Positions 8,514-18,500 of a stretch of DNA of 64,000 nt are shown one piece after another. The position numbers and the translations under genes were made by a program. Within the stretch, counting starts at the first letter, position 1; every line of letters begins with the position of its first letter. Under the pieces are notes generated by a model. That model saw only the letters and a program-made list of their open reading frames with translations, searched no databases and had not been told where the DNA came from. The stretch is from Alphaproteobacteria bacterium (GTDB lineage Bacteria > Pseudomonadota > Alphaproteobacteria > Micropepsales > Micropepsaceae): contig JACADY010000031.1 of NCBI GenBank assembly GCA_013389115.1, positions 1 through 64,000 of the forward strand, given 5' to 3'.

Positions 8514-8944
8514 TGTCTCGACGTGAACAGATCCTCGCCGCGCTTTCGGTTGTTCTCGCGGGGCAGTTGGCGGCGCCGGTGCGGCGCAACGAGGTGCTGC
8601 CCGAGAAGGTGCCTGCCGCCGGTCTCGTCATCCTGCGCGATGGCGAGCCCGGCGAACCCGATATCACCCTCAATCCCCGCACCGAGTTCTACGCGCACCG
8701 GGTCGAGTTCGAAGTCTATGTGCCGCGAGATCCCAGCGGCGGCGGCGAAGCGGCGCTCGATCAGCTGCTTGGTGCGATCGGGGCCGCCCTGCGTGTCGAT
8801 GAGACGCTCGGCGGCCTCGCCGAGAACCTGACGCCGTCAGCCCCGGAAACGGGTGCGCTCGCTCTCGAAGGAGCGCCGCCGATGCTGACCGCCCGGATCA
8901 TCGTCACGATCGAATACCTGGTGAGCGATCCGCTCACCGCCTGA
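8513..8944 (+). CDS. Tail terminator-like protein
   Basis: A 143-residue protein coupled to the gene before it by a one-base TGATG overlap. It begins MSRREQILAALSVVLAG, and has the alternating strands and short helix of tail terminators (lambda gpU-like), including a C-terminal ARIIVTIEYLVSDP strand. This protein caps the tail tube when it reaches full length. Identification depends on gene order: it sits after tail completion and just before the tail tube gene. Sequence identity to a named family is weak. Confidence 0.6.
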   Translation: MSRREQILAALSVVLAGQLAAPVRRNEVLPEKVPAAGLVILRDGEPGEPDITLNPRTEFYAHRVEFEVYVPRDPSGGGEAALDQLLGAIGAALRVDETLGGLAENLTPSAPETGALALEGAPPMLTARIIVTIEYLVSDPLTA

Positions 8945-8984
8945 CCCAACCACGACCCAATCACAGACAAGACGGGAGTCATCC

Positions 8985-10256
8985 ATGCCCAAGGCGCGCG
9001 CATATGGCGCGGACGCCACCCTCAAGGCGTGCCGGGAGGCAAGCTACGGGGTCGCGCCGCTCACCGGCTATCAGAGCCTCGATTTCAAATCGACCGATCT
9101 CTCCTCGGCCCAGCCGCTCGGGGACGACCCGCTGCTCGGACGCGGGCGCAATGCGCAGGATCCCTATCGCGGCCTCATCACCGACGAGGGCCAGCTCGAC
9201 ATTCCGCTAGACCTGCGTGGAACGGGCTTTTGGCTGACGGGCCTTTTCGGAGACCCGGTGACCGCGCCCACGAACGCCAGCGGCTCGATCGTCTTCGCCG
9301 TCAATCCCACGGCAGGCGACACGGTCACCTTGAACGGTACGGTCTGGACGTTCGTCTCCGGTACTGCCGGCGCAGAGGAGACGCAGATCCAGGGAACGGT
9401 CACGCAGACCGTCGATCAGCTGGTCAGCGACCTCAACGCATCGGGCGATCCCGAAATCGCCAAATGCACGTATTCCCGGCCGACCAGCACGCAGACGCTG
9501 GTGATCGCGTTCGACACGGCAGGCCCGTCTGGCAACGGCTTCACCATCGCTGCATCGGCGGCGAATGTCCCTTCACCGACCTTGACGGGCGGCGGCTATT
9601 CGCATGTCTGGGAGAGCGGCGCCGACGACATCCCGAGCTACACGATCGAAGTCGGCCATCCGAAGCTCACGACACCGGTGTTCTTCCGTCACCTCGGCAC
9701 CGTGATGGAGAGCCTGAACTTCGAGATGGGCCAGGAGGGACCGGCAAACGCCCGTCTCCAGCTCGTGGCTCAAGGCGAGGAACGCTTCTCGGCGACGGTC
9801 GATGCCAATCCAACGGCCTACGCGCTCCGGCGCTTCAGCCAGGGGCGCGGCTTCATCCGGCGCGGCGGTGCGGCGCTCGCCGGCGTCACGGGCGGCAGTC
9901 TGACTTTCTCCAACAATCTCGAACGCGTCCGGGTGATCCGCGAGGACGGCAAGATCGAGGCGGCCGATCCGACCTTTGCCTCGGCGGAAGGATCGATGTC
10001 GGTTCGCTTCGATGGTGCGACGCTCGTGGCCGAGGCCGCCAATGGCGATCCCGTGGCGCTCGAATACGGGTTCACCTTCCCGGAGGGCTACGCGCTCCGC
10101 TTCGAGCTGCCGCGAGTCTTTCTGCCCAAACCCAAATATGCCGTCTCCGGCCCCGGCGGGGTCGAGGCGAGCTTCGACTGGCGCGCCGCCTACGATGACA
10201 GCGAAGGCACGATGCTGCGCGCTCACCTCCTAAACGACGTCACAAGCTACACCTGA
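8985..10256 (+). CDS. Phage tail tube protein with inserted domain
   Basis: A 423-residue major tail protein beginning MPKARAYGADATLKACREASYG. The flanking parts (about 1-95 and 205-423) form the tube fold, with the conserved segment KLTTPVFFRHLGTVMESLNFEM. Between them, about residues 98-200, is a Thr/Val/Gly-rich block including GDTVTLNGTVWTFVSGTAG. That block resembles small beta domains inserted in or appended to phage structural proteins and probably projects from the tail surface. The family without the insert is roughly 300 residues. A GACGGGAG ribosome site precedes the ATG. Confidence 0.85.
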   Translation: MPKARAYGADATLKACREASYGVAPLTGYQSLDFKSTDLSSAQPLGDDPLLGRGRNAQDPYRGLITDEGQLDIPLDLRGTGFWLTGLFGDPVTAPTNASGSIVFAVNPTAGDTVTLNGTVWTFVSGTAGAEETQIQGTVTQTVDQLVSDLNASGDPEIAKCTYSRPTSTQTLVIAFDTAGPSGNGFTIAASAANVPSPTLTGGGYSHVWESGADDIPSYTIEVGHPKLTTPVFFRHLGTVMESLNFEMGQEGPANARLQLVAQGEERFSATVDANPTAYALRRFSQGRGFIRRGGAALAGVTGGSLTFSNNLERVRVIREDGKIEAADPTFASAEGSMSVRFDGATLVAEAANGDPVALEYGFTFPEGYALRFELPRVFLPKPKYAVSGPGGVEASFDWRAAYDDSEGTMLRAHLLNDVTSYT

Positions 10257-10266
10257 GGCCATTCCC

Positions 10267-10704
10267 ATGATCCGCCTGAACCTGTCGCGCGAGCCGAGCT
10301 GGCTCGACCTCGGATATGACGTGCGCGTGCGCGTCGCTCCCCTGACCACCTCGCTCATGGCCGCCGCCCGCAGTGATCCGGCGGTGGCTGCCTTGCCCGA
10401 GGGCGCGTCGAACGAGACCATCGCGGTCACCATGGCCAAGGCCCTGGCACGGCTGGTCGTGCTGGAATGGGAAGGGGTGGGCGACGCCGAGGGCGAGCCC
10501 GTCCCGGTCACACCGGAAGGCATCGAAGCGCTGCTGGACATCCTGCCGATCTTCGAGGCCTTCCAGCTCCGCTACGTGTCGAAGGGCCTGTTGCTGGAAG
10601 CGGAAAAAAACGGCTCCGCGCCCTCGCCGAATGGCACTTCAGCGGGGGCGACCAGTATTGCCGATCCTGTCGCGGCACCTGCAGCGAATGCCCCGCCGTC
10701 CTGA
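10267..10704 (+). CDS. Tail assembly chaperone, zero-frame product (gpG-like)
   Basis: A 145-residue protein between the tail tube and tape measure genes, where lambda places gpG. It begins MIRLNLSREPSWLDLGYDVRV, is helical from about residue 45 to 115, and ends in a low-complexity Ala/Pro/Ser tail (PSPNGTSAGATSIADPVAAP). That composition suggests the tail is readthrough-frame DNA, not a folded domain. The heptamer A_AAA_AAC, in the correct phase, lies at codons 113-115, and a -1 frame continues to 10934. The short and extended forms would be the two chaperones that bind the tape measure during tail assembly. Confidence 0.82.
   Translation: MIRLNLSREPSWLDLGYDVRVRVAPLTTSLMAAARSDPAVAALPEGASNETIAVTMAKALARLVVLEWEGVGDAEGEPVPVTPEGIEALLDILPIFEAFQLRYVSKGLLLEAEKNGSAPSPNGTSAGATSIADPVAAPAANAPPS
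10605..10611 (+). promoter_or_regulatory. Programmed -1 ribosomal frameshift site (A AAA AAC)
   Basis: In the zero frame the codons read GAA-AAA-AAC, giving the heptamer A_AAA_AAC in exact X_XXY_YYZ phase, one of the best slippery sequences known in bacteria. The -1 frame is open from here to the TGA at 10932-10934. About 8 bases downstream CGCCC (10619-10623) could pair with GGGCG (10646-10650) as a weak stimulatory stem; this stem is uncertain. Confidence 0.8.
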
Positions 10705-10934
10705 ACCGTCCGCAGACGGTCGAAGGCTGGCAGGTCTGGGATCTCGCCAAAAAGCTCACGGGGCAACTGCGTGCCGTCCCCGGTGCGATCCTCGGGCTCG
10801 ACATGACGGCCGCTCTCGCCTGTGCGCACGCGCTTGGAGTGGACACGCTCGTCTGCGCGGAACTGCTGCCCGAGGTCGAGGGCATGATGGTGCGCGGGCT
10901 GAACGCGCAAATCAGGACTGATCAAGATGGCTGA
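10611..10934 (+). CDS. Tail assembly chaperone, -1 frame extension (gpT-like part of a GT fusion)
   Basis: The -1 frame after the slippery site encodes 107 residues. A frameshifted protein would have 115 residues from the first frame plus these, 222 in all. The segment begins RLRALAEWHFSGGDQ and carries four cysteines in CRSCRGTCSEC, a possible zinc site, then helices (GWQVWDLAKKLTGQLR, GLDMTAALACAHALG). There is no convincing independent start with a ribosome site, which favours frameshift expression. The stop overlaps the tape measure ATG by 8 bases, the usual layout for GT-type chaperones. The annotated range is only the extension. Confidence 0.75.
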   Translation, partial: RLRALAEWHFSGGDQYCRSCRGTCSECPAVLNRPQTVEGWQVWDLAKKLTGQLRAVPGAILGLDMTAALACAHALGVDTLVCAELLPEVEGMMVRGLNAQIRTDQDG

Positions 10935-13443
10935 GAAACGCGTCTCCGTTCGCCTTGCCGTGGTCGGAGGGCGTGAAGTCCGTGCTGAACTGCAGGGCAT
11001 CGGCGATGCGGGCGAGCAAGGCTTCCGTCGGCTGTCGCGGGAGATGGACGCCGCCAACGGCCGTGTCGCGGCCTTTTATCGGCGCGTGCAGATCGCAGCC
11101 GCCGCTGCGGCGACCGCCTTCGCCGCGGGCGCTGCGGCCATGATCCGCTCCAGTCTTCAGGTAGTCGATGCGCAGGCCAAGCTCGCCCAATCGCTCGGGA
11201 CGACCGTCGAGAGCATTCAGGTTCTCGAACGAGCCGGCGAATTGGCCGGCGTGTCGATGTCCGGCATCGAGCAGGCGACCAAGGACCTCACCCGCCGCCT
11301 CAGCCAGGCGGCCGCCGGGACCGGTCCTGCCGTCGCGGCGCTCGAACGGCTCGGGCTCTCGGCCTCGGCCTTGCTCGCCCTGCCGCTGGATGAGCGTGTC
11401 GGTCGTATCAATCAGGCGATCGAAGACTTCGTGCCCGCGGCCGAGCGGGCGGCGGTCGCCGGGCAGCTGTTCGGCGAGGAAGGCAGCATTGCCATCTCCC
11501 GGATCGACACGGCGACTCTCCGTCAGGCGACACAGGACGTTCGCGACTTCGGCGTGGTCGTGTCCGAACAGGACGCCGATCAGATCGAGCGGACGAACGA
11601 TGCGATCTCACGCCTCGGTCTGATCTGGCGCGGGCTGTCGAACCAGCTGGCCGTTGCTGCCGCCCCGGCGCTCGAAGCCGTGGCCGACGCGCTGGCGGCG
11701 ATCTCACGCACGGCCGGTCCGCTTGGCCAGGGCATTCGGCTTCTGTTCGACAACATCGGCCGTCTGGCATCGATTGCTGCCGCCTTCGCCGCCTTCATGG
11801 CCGGACGATGGGTAGGCGGGATGGTTGTGGCCGCCGCCTCGGTTCGCGGTCTTGCCACCGCGCTGGTCTTCCTGCGCGGCGCGTTGATCCGAACGGGGAT
11901 CGGGGCGCTCATCGTGGCGGCGGGTGAGCTGATCTACCAGTTCGGTCGGCTGGTGCAGGCGACCGGCGGCTTCGGCGCCGCGCTTGGCCTTCTTGGCGAC
12001 GTGGCAGCCGAGGTCTGGGACAGGATCGGACTGCTGGCCGGCGTCCTGAAAGCGCGGATCGACGCCGCCTGGAGTGGCATTCAAGCGAGCATCGCCGACG
12101 CGCTGCAGGCGTCGCTCGAGGCCGTCGTCGCCTTCGGCAATCGTACCATCGGGACGTTTCAGGGCGCTTTCGATGCGATGGTCGTCATCTGGAGCAACCT
12201 GCCTCGGGCCATCGGCGATCTGACGATCCAGGCGGCGAACTTGGCTGTAGCCGGGCTAGAATCGATGCTGAACGGCGCGATCGACGGCATCAATTCGCTC
12301 CTCGATGGCGTCAATGCGGGTCTGGCGGCGATCGGCATCGAGCGGGCCATCGAACTGGTGCCGGACGTCGATCTCGGCCGGATCGAGAACGAGTTTGCGG
12401 GCGCCGCGAGCCGGGCTGGCAATGCAGCGCGTGATGCCTTCGCCGCCGCGTTCGAGACCGATAACTTCGCGACGCCGGATTTCGGTCTCTCGGCTTTCGC
12501 CGAGGATGCGCGCGCTGCCGCAGACGGTGCGCGAGAGACGGCGACGGCGCTGGGAGAGTTGGCGGGCGCGCCCCTCGCGTCCATCGCGGCGCTTCGGGAG
12601 GCCATGGCGGGCGCGAATACCGAAATCGACAATGCGGCCGGGGCGACGGAGCGGCTCGATGAAGCTTTCGCCGCCATCGGCGGCACCGGAGGCGATGCCG
12701 CGGGAGATGGCGAAGGCTCGGCCGGTTCCGCCGCACGCGCCGCGGAGGCAAGCCGGGCCGCCGGGGAGGCAGCGGCTTCGGCGGCCACACAGGCGGCAAG
12801 CGGCTGGGCGGCGGTTCGCGAGGAGCTGTCGCGCTATGCCAGCGAGGCGATGGATTGGGGCAAGGGGCTGGGAAGCGCTCTCACCAGCGCCTTTCGCAGC
12901 GCCGAAGACGCCATCGCCAACTTCGTGACCGGCGGCAAAATCGACTTCAAGGCACTCGCCGACAGCATCCTCGCCGACATCACCCGCATCGCTGTTCGTT
13001 CCGCGATCCTCGGGCCGCTTGCCAATGCGCTCGGCGGAAGCGGCGGAGGACTGCTCGGCGGCTTGTTCGGGGGCGGAGGCGGGCTGTTCGCCGGCATCTT
13101 CCATCAAGGCGGTGTCGCCGGTGGTCCCGCTCAGCAGCGGCTCGTCCCGGCATTCGCTTTTGCGGGTGCGCCGCGCTTCCATAGTGGTGGTTTTGCGGGC
13201 CTTCGCCCCGGGGGCGGCCTCGCGGGGCTTCGTGCCGATGAGGTGCCCGCGATCCTGCAGCGCGGTGAGATGGTGCTGTCACGGGCTCAGCTCGCCGCGA
13301 TCGGCGCCGCACGCGAAAACCGTCCACCGGTCAACGTGGTGATGAACATCTCCACCCCGGACGCGGGCAGCTTTCGCTACGCCCAAGGGCAGATCGCCGC
13401 CGACGCCGCCCGCGCCATGGAGCGGGCCCGACGTAATCTCTGA
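10927..13443 (+). CDS. Tail tape measure protein
   Basis: An 838-residue protein that sets tail length and is later ejected to help DNA cross the host envelope. It is Ala/Gly-rich with a helical N-terminus (MAEKRVSVRLAVVGGREVRAEL is the family's usual opening style). Hydrophobic segments near residues 45-75 and 275-345 could insert in membranes. The C-terminus contains the Gly-rich GGSGGGLLGGLFGGGGGLFAG-type stretch followed by AFAGAPRFHSGGFAGLRPGG and LRADEVPAILQRGEMVL, which is characteristic of lambda-like tape measures. Length would predict a medium tail, of the order of 120 nm by the usual proportionality. Confidence 0.93.
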   Translation: MAEKRVSVRLAVVGGREVRAELQGIGDAGEQGFRRLSREMDAANGRVAAFYRRVQIAAAAAATAFAAGAAAMIRSSLQVVDAQAKLAQSLGTTVESIQVLERAGELAGVSMSGIEQATKDLTRRLSQAAAGTGPAVAALERLGLSASALLALPLDERVGRINQAIEDFVPAAERAAVAGQLFGEEGSIAISRIDTATLRQATQDVRDFGVVVSEQDADQIERTNDAISRLGLIWRGLSNQLAVAAAPALEAVADALAAISRTAGPLGQGIRLLFDNIGRLASIAAAFAAFMAGRWVGGMVVAAASVRGLATALVFLRGALIRTGIGALIVAAGELIYQFGRLVQATGGFGAALGLLGDVAAEVWDRIGLLAGVLKARIDAAWSGIQASIADALQASLEAVVAFGNRTIGTFQGAFDAMVVIWSNLPRAIGDLTIQAANLAVAGLESMLNGAIDGINSLLDGVNAGLAAIGIERAIELVPDVDLGRIENEFAGAASRAGNAARDAFAAAFETDNFATPDFGLSAFAEDARAAADGARETATALGELAGAPLASIAALREAMAGANTEIDNAAGATERLDEAFAAIGGTGGDAAGDGEGSAGSAARAAEASRAAGEAAASAATQAASGWAAVREELSRYASEAMDWGKGLGSALTSAFRSAEDAIANFVTGGKIDFKALADSILADITRIAVRSAILGPLANALGGSGGGLLGGLFGGGGGLFAGIFHQGGVAGGPAQQRLVPAFAFAGAPRFHSGGFAGLRPGGGLAGLRADEVPAILQRGEMVLSRAQLAAIGAARENRPPVNVVMNISTPDAGSFRYAQGQIAADAARAMERARRNL

Positions 13444-13470
13444 ATTGGGCAATCTCCGACGGATCGACAG

Positions 13471-14073
13471 ATGAGCGGCTTTCACGAAGTTCAGTTCCCG
13501 CCGGACATTTCCTACGGGGCGTCCGGCGGCCCTGGCTACTCGACCACCGTGGTGACAACGGTTTCGGGACACGAGCGGCGCAACGCCAACTGGGCAGCCG
13601 CGCGGGGCAAATGGAACGTGGCGCACGGCCTGAAGAAACGCGATCAGGTGGCCGCCCTCATCGCCTTCTTTCGCGCGCGACGCGGGCGTGCCTACGGTTT
13701 CCGCTTCAAGGACTGGACCGACTACCAGGCGCTGGCCCAACTGCTCGGTCAAGGCGACGGCGTGACCAAGACGTTCCAGCTCCTGAAGACCTACGCGAGC
13801 GGCGGCGAGGTCGAAACCCGGATCATCACCAAGCCCGTTCCCGGAACGGTGAAGATCTACCGCGACGGCGTCGAGGCGGTCTCGGGCTGGAGCGTCAACA
13901 CGGCGACCGGGCTCGTGACCTTCACCGTAGCCCCCGCATCCGGCGTCCAAGTGACGGCGGACTTCGAGTTCGACGTGCCCGTCCGCTTCGACAGCGATCA
14001 GATGGACCTCACCATTGAAACCTATCAGCTCGGCAGTTGGGGCCAGATCCCGGTGCTGGAGATCAGATCATGA
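13471..14073 (+). CDS. DUF2460 distal tail protein
   Basis: A 200-residue protein beginning MSGFHEVQFPPDISYGASGGPGY, the hallmark of DUF2460. It includes RRGRAYGFRFKDWTDYQ and GDGVTKTFQLLKTY. Homologues sit right after the tape measure in gene transfer agents and alphaproteobacterial siphophages and form the distal tail ring joining tube to baseplate. It starts 27 bases after the tape measure stop with a weak ribosome site, and its TGA overlaps the next ATG. Confidence 0.92.
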   Translation: MSGFHEVQFPPDISYGASGGPGYSTTVVTTVSGHERRNANWAAARGKWNVAHGLKKRDQVAALIAFFRARRGRAYGFRFKDWTDYQALAQLLGQGDGVTKTFQLLKTYASGGEVETRIITKPVPGTVKIYRDGVEAVSGWSVNTATGLVTFTVAPASGVQVTADFEFDVPVRFDSDQMDLTIETYQLGSWGQIPVLEIRS

Positions 14074-15146
14074 AATCGACTTCGGCAGCCCTCGCGGCGC
14101 ACCTCGCCGGACCGGTGACGACGCTCGCCACCTGCTGGCGCATCTCGCGCGTTGACGGCAAGGAGTTCTTCTTCACCGACCACGACCGGGATCTGTCGTT
14201 CGAGGGCAACGTCTACAAGGCGAGTTCCGGCTATTCGCGCACGGCCATCGCCAACGATGCGAGCCTGAGCGTCGACAATCTCGACGTCGAGGGCGTCTTC
14301 GACAGCGCGTCGATCACCGAAGAAGAGCTGCGCGCGGGGCTCTTCGATCAGGCCGAGGTGCGGATCTTCCTCGTCAACTGGGCGGACCCCGCCATGGGCG
14401 CTCTTCGGATGCGCCGCGGCTGGTTCGGCGAGGTCGTGCTGACCGAACAGGGCATTTTCCGGACCGAACTGCGCGGCATGACCCAAGCGCTGCAGCAACG
14501 CATCGGCGAGCTCTACAGCCCGGAATGCCGGGCCGATCTCGGCGACCACCGCTGCAAGGCGCCGATCCATCCGCCGGTGGTCGCCCGCGAGACCGCCTAT
14601 GCGCTGGGCGAGCATGTGCGCGTCGCAACCGGGTCGGGCGGCGGGTCGGAGGTCTACGAGAACCGCATCTATGCTTGCGTCGTCGCCGGCACGACCGCCG
14701 CGGTCGAGCCCGCCTACGACACGACCGTCGGCCAGCAGACCGCGGACGGCGGCGCCGTGTTCGAGGCGATGGAGGCGTGGAGCCGCGCCGGCGTCGTCAT
14801 AAGTGTCATCGACCGCGCCATCTTCACCGCGGCGATCGACGAGCCGCGTGCGGCCCTCGATGAATCGAATGGGGGCTGGTTTGCCGGCGGCGTGCTCACC
14901 TGGGAGAGCGGGGCCAACGCGGGCCGCTCGATCGAGGTCAAGACCTGGACGCGAGACGCGGGCCAGATCGAGCTCTTCCTGCCCATGGGCTACGCGATCG
15001 AGACCGGTGATCTCTTCCGCATCCACCCGGGCTGCGACAAGCGCCTCGACACCTGCATCACCCGCTTCGCCAACGTCCTCAACTTCCGCGGCGAGCCCTA
15101 CGTGCCGGGGCAGGACGCCATGATGAGCTACCCCGATGCCCGCTGA
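14070..15146 (+). CDS. DUF2163 baseplate hub protein
   Basis: 358 residues from the ATG at 14070, which overlaps the DUF2460 stop by 4 bases and is preferred to an upstream in-frame start. The N-terminal half has DUF2163 features: CWRISRVDGKEFFFTDHDRD and the LSVDNLDVEG segment. The C-terminus contains the BR0599-type GCDKRLDTCITRFANVLNFRG with paired cysteines. In related tails this protein forms the hub between distal tail and tail tip and its cysteine region binds an iron-sulfur cluster. A 60-residue insertion near residues 180-240 (ENRIYACVVAGTTAAVEPAY) looks like a small carbohydrate-binding-type beta module. Confidence 0.9.
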   Translation: MKSTSAALAAHLAGPVTTLATCWRISRVDGKEFFFTDHDRDLSFEGNVYKASSGYSRTAIANDASLSVDNLDVEGVFDSASITEEELRAGLFDQAEVRIFLVNWADPAMGALRMRRGWFGEVVLTEQGIFRTELRGMTQALQQRIGELYSPECRADLGDHRCKAPIHPPVVARETAYALGEHVRVATGSGGGSEVYENRIYACVVAGTTAAVEPAYDTTVGQQTADGGAVFEAMEAWSRAGVVISVIDRAIFTAAIDEPRAALDESNGGWFAGGVLTWESGANAGRSIEVKTWTRDAGQIELFLPMGYAIETGDLFRIHPGCDKRLDTCITRFANVLNFRGEPYVPGQDAMMSYPDAR

Positions 15147-15594
15147 GACCGTCACGCCCGAGCGCATCGTTGCGGAGGCGCGGAGCTGGCTCGGCGTGCC
15201 CTGGCGGCACCAGGGACGAAGCCGCGCCGGGATCGACTGCGTCGGGCTCGTGGTGCAGGTCGCGCGCGCGCTCGGGCTCTCGGACTACGACCACACCGCC
15301 TATGGCCGCCGGGCGCAGGGCTTGGGGCTAGTCGAGCATTTCCGCGCCAACATGGACGGCGTCGCCATCCCTGACGCCCAGTCGGGCGACATTCTCGTCT
15401 TCGCAGACCAAGCCTATCCCTGCCACTGCGGTTTTCTCTCCGAGCAACTGGGCCATCCGCATCTCATCCACGCCCATGCGCTCCGCCGCAAGGTGATCGA
15501 GGAGCCCTACGCCGGCGAGTGGCTCGCCAAGATCAAGTTCGCCTTCCGCTTCCGCAAGCAAGCCCCGGACACCGATCCGGGGCCCGTCATCTGA
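15136..15594 (+). CDS. NlpC/P60 tail peptidase (peptidoglycan hydrolase)
   Basis: 152 residues with the NlpC/P60 pattern. The catalytic Cys35 is in AGIDCVGLV, GDILVF is at 84-89, and a His (H97) is in HCGF. Tail-associated members locally open peptidoglycan during DNA entry. The ATG at 15136 overlaps the DUF2163 stop by 11 bases, and the tail-tip gene begins 3 bases after its stop. Homologues occupy the same place in the gene transfer agent cluster. No signal peptide is seen, consistent with incorporation in the virion rather than secretion. Confidence 0.93.
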   Translation: MPAETVTPERIVAEARSWLGVPWRHQGRSRAGIDCVGLVVQVARALGLSDYDHTAYGRRAQGLGLVEHFRANMDGVAIPDAQSGDILVFADQAYPCHCGFLSEQLGHPHLIHAHALRRKVIEEPYAGEWLAKIKFAFRFRKQAPDTDPGPVI

Positions 15595-15597
15595 TCC

Positions 15598-18500
15598 ATG
15601 GCCATCCTCGTTGCAGTGGGCGGGGCCGCGCTCGGCTCCGCCATCGGTGTCGGCTGGCAGGCCGGCTGGCTGGTGGGCTCGGTGGTCGGCAGCCTGCTCT
15701 TTCCGGCCAAGGGCCAGAACATCACCACCGAGGGTCCGCGGCTCGGCGACCTCACCGTCTCGTCCTCCGCCTATGGGGCGTCCATCCCCATCGGCTACGG
15801 CACCCTGCGCATGGCCGGCAACATGATCTGGTCGTCCGGCATAGCTGAGCAGCAGAACGTGACCCGCACCCGCGCGGGCGGCAAGGGCGGCGGCGGAGCC
15901 ACCCAGACCTCGATCACCTACTCCTACTTTGCGTCCTTCGCGCTGAGCTTCGGCGAGGGGCCGGCGGAGGACGTGCTCCGCATCTGGGCCGACGGCAAGC
16001 TCATCTACGACAAGACCGGGTCGAGCCCGGACGTCGCCAAGCCGAACCTGCGCTTCCGTTTCTATCCGGGCAACGAGACCCAGCTGCCCGACCCCCTGAT
16101 CGAGGCCCATGTGGGCGCCGGGCGCGCGCCGGCGCATCGCGGGCTCTGCCTGATCGTGTTCGAGGATCTGGCGCTCGCCGACTACGGCAACCGCATCCCC
16201 AACATCACCGCCGAGATCACCTATCGGCGCGCCGCTGAGCAGCCCTATCAGCTGATCGACTTCATCACCACGGGCGAGGGCGGCGCCTTCGGCTCCTACC
16301 AGATCGACGATCTCGCGGTCGATTGGCGGCGCGGCTACGGCTACTTCCTGGACAGCGACGTCAACGCCGCCGAGGCCGGGATCCGCCGCTTCAGCCTGCG
16401 GACCATGAAAGAAGACCGCCAGGCGCGGATGACGGACATCACCGCCGTCGCGCCGAACAACTTCCCGAGCACGCTGTTCTGCGGCGAGGACGGTCACCTC
16501 TATGTCGTGACCGGATCGAGCAACTCACGCCCGATCCTGCGCGTCGAACCGAACGCCCTCAGGGAAGTCGGCCGCTTCGGTTCTACCAGCAGCGGCCTGA
16601 CCAATTCGACCCTGCGGTTCGTCGCCACGACGTGGATGGGGATGGTCTCCGCTTACGGCCCCTCAGGCCGCGTCGACTTCGTTCTCACCGGATCGCTCTT
16701 CGACGATGTCGGACTCATCCGCGCCGACACCATGGGCTATGTCTGGGGCGCCGGGCAGAGCGTCACCGAGCCTCGCGTTCGGGGCGTCATTGGTGGTGCG
16801 GTCGGCGAAGGCTTCGGGGATGGCTGGATCCTCGGCAGCGGGACGAGCACGAACCATGGAAGCCTCGGCCTCTATCGCCTGCGGGTCTCGGCGCTGGCAG
16901 GGTACGACGGCCTCACCGGCCAATCCCTCGGCGTCATCTTCGAGAAGGTTGCCACCTTCTCGCCATCGGATGTCGAGAGCGGCGCCACCGGCTTCTACGG
17001 CAGCGCGGGCGGGCTCACCTACGACACGACCGACGACAGCGTCATCTTTCAGGCGCGCATCTCGAACGGGGGATCACCCGGCGCGATCTATACGCTGAAA
17101 TGGCGCAGCGACACCGGCATCGTCTGGAAGACGATCGTTCCGATCCAGATCAACTACGAAGGGCCCTATTTCGGTCAGAGCCGCCTGCGCGGGCAGCGTT
17201 GGACGCTGATGCGGGGCACGCGCGTCATCCAGCTGGACACCGCCACGGGCGCTCTTGTTCTCAATGAGATCTGGCCGGGTGCGGTCAGCGAAGGCGGTGC
17301 TCAGGTTTACGATGCCGTCACCGACACGCATCTGGTCCGCGGCAGCCAGGGCTGGGCGAAGCTCTTCCTCAATCGCGGCGGCGGTGGTGGAGAGACGCTC
17401 TCCGGCATCGTCTCCGACCTTTGCGCCCGTGCCGGCCTGGGTCTGTCCGATATCGACGTCGCCGATCTCGGGGCGACGGTTCCCGGCTATGTCATCGGGC
17501 GGCAGACCACCGTGCGGGGCGCGATCGAACCGCTGGCGCAGGCCTATTTCTTCGACGCTGCGGAAAGCGACGATGCCCTGCGGTTCCGGACGCGGGGACG
17601 GCCGCCCGCCGCGACCATCGACGCGGATCTTCTGCTGCCGCTGGATGAGCGGACCGGCGAGAGCTGGCGTGAGCGTCGCCGCCAAGAGGTCGAGCTGCCG
17701 GAACGGGTCAGCGTCGTCTACATGGATCGCGGCGCCGACTACCAGCAGGGCACGCAGAGCGAAAAACGCACCTCCCTTCCGCTGCCGACCATGCATTCGC
17801 GCAACCAGGCCAGCGTAGAGCTGGCGCTTGCGCTGGACGCGACGACGGCCAAGCAGATCGCGGCCAAGACGCTCTACAGCGCCTGGATCGAGCGCAGCGC
17901 CTACGAAGCAGAGCTGCCGTCCGACTGGCTGCACCTCGATCCCACCGATGTCGTGGACGTGGTCTTTGCCTCGGGCTCGACCTTTCGGACCCGCATCACC
18001 CGTCTCGATGTCGGGGCCGATTTCTCGCTCGCGGTGAAAGGGGTTTCGGAGACTGCCGCTACCTACGTCTCCAACGTGGCTGCCGATGGCGGCTCCGGCA
18101 AACCCGTCCAAATCGTCGGCAGTCAGGCCGCGACGCGGCTGATCCTGCCGGACTTGTCCCTGCTGCGCGACACCGATGACACCGGCGGGTCAGGATCGCG
18201 GATCTATTACATGATGGGCGGGTACGGCACGACTGGCTGGCCAGGCGCATCTCTCTACCGCAGCGCCGACGGCACGGCATGGGCGCAGGTCGGGCGTTCC
18301 TTGAGCGAGGCGGCCTGGGGCGCCACGGCAAATGCCCTCGGCACGCCGACATCCCCGTTCGCGACCGATGAGACGAACAGCCTCACGGTGTTCATGACCA
18401 CCGGCGGCGAACGGTTGGAGAGCGTCACGCAGGACTCGATGCTCAGCGGCGCCAACGCGGCCCTCGTGCTCAAGGCCAACGGCGAGCCCGAGATCATCCA

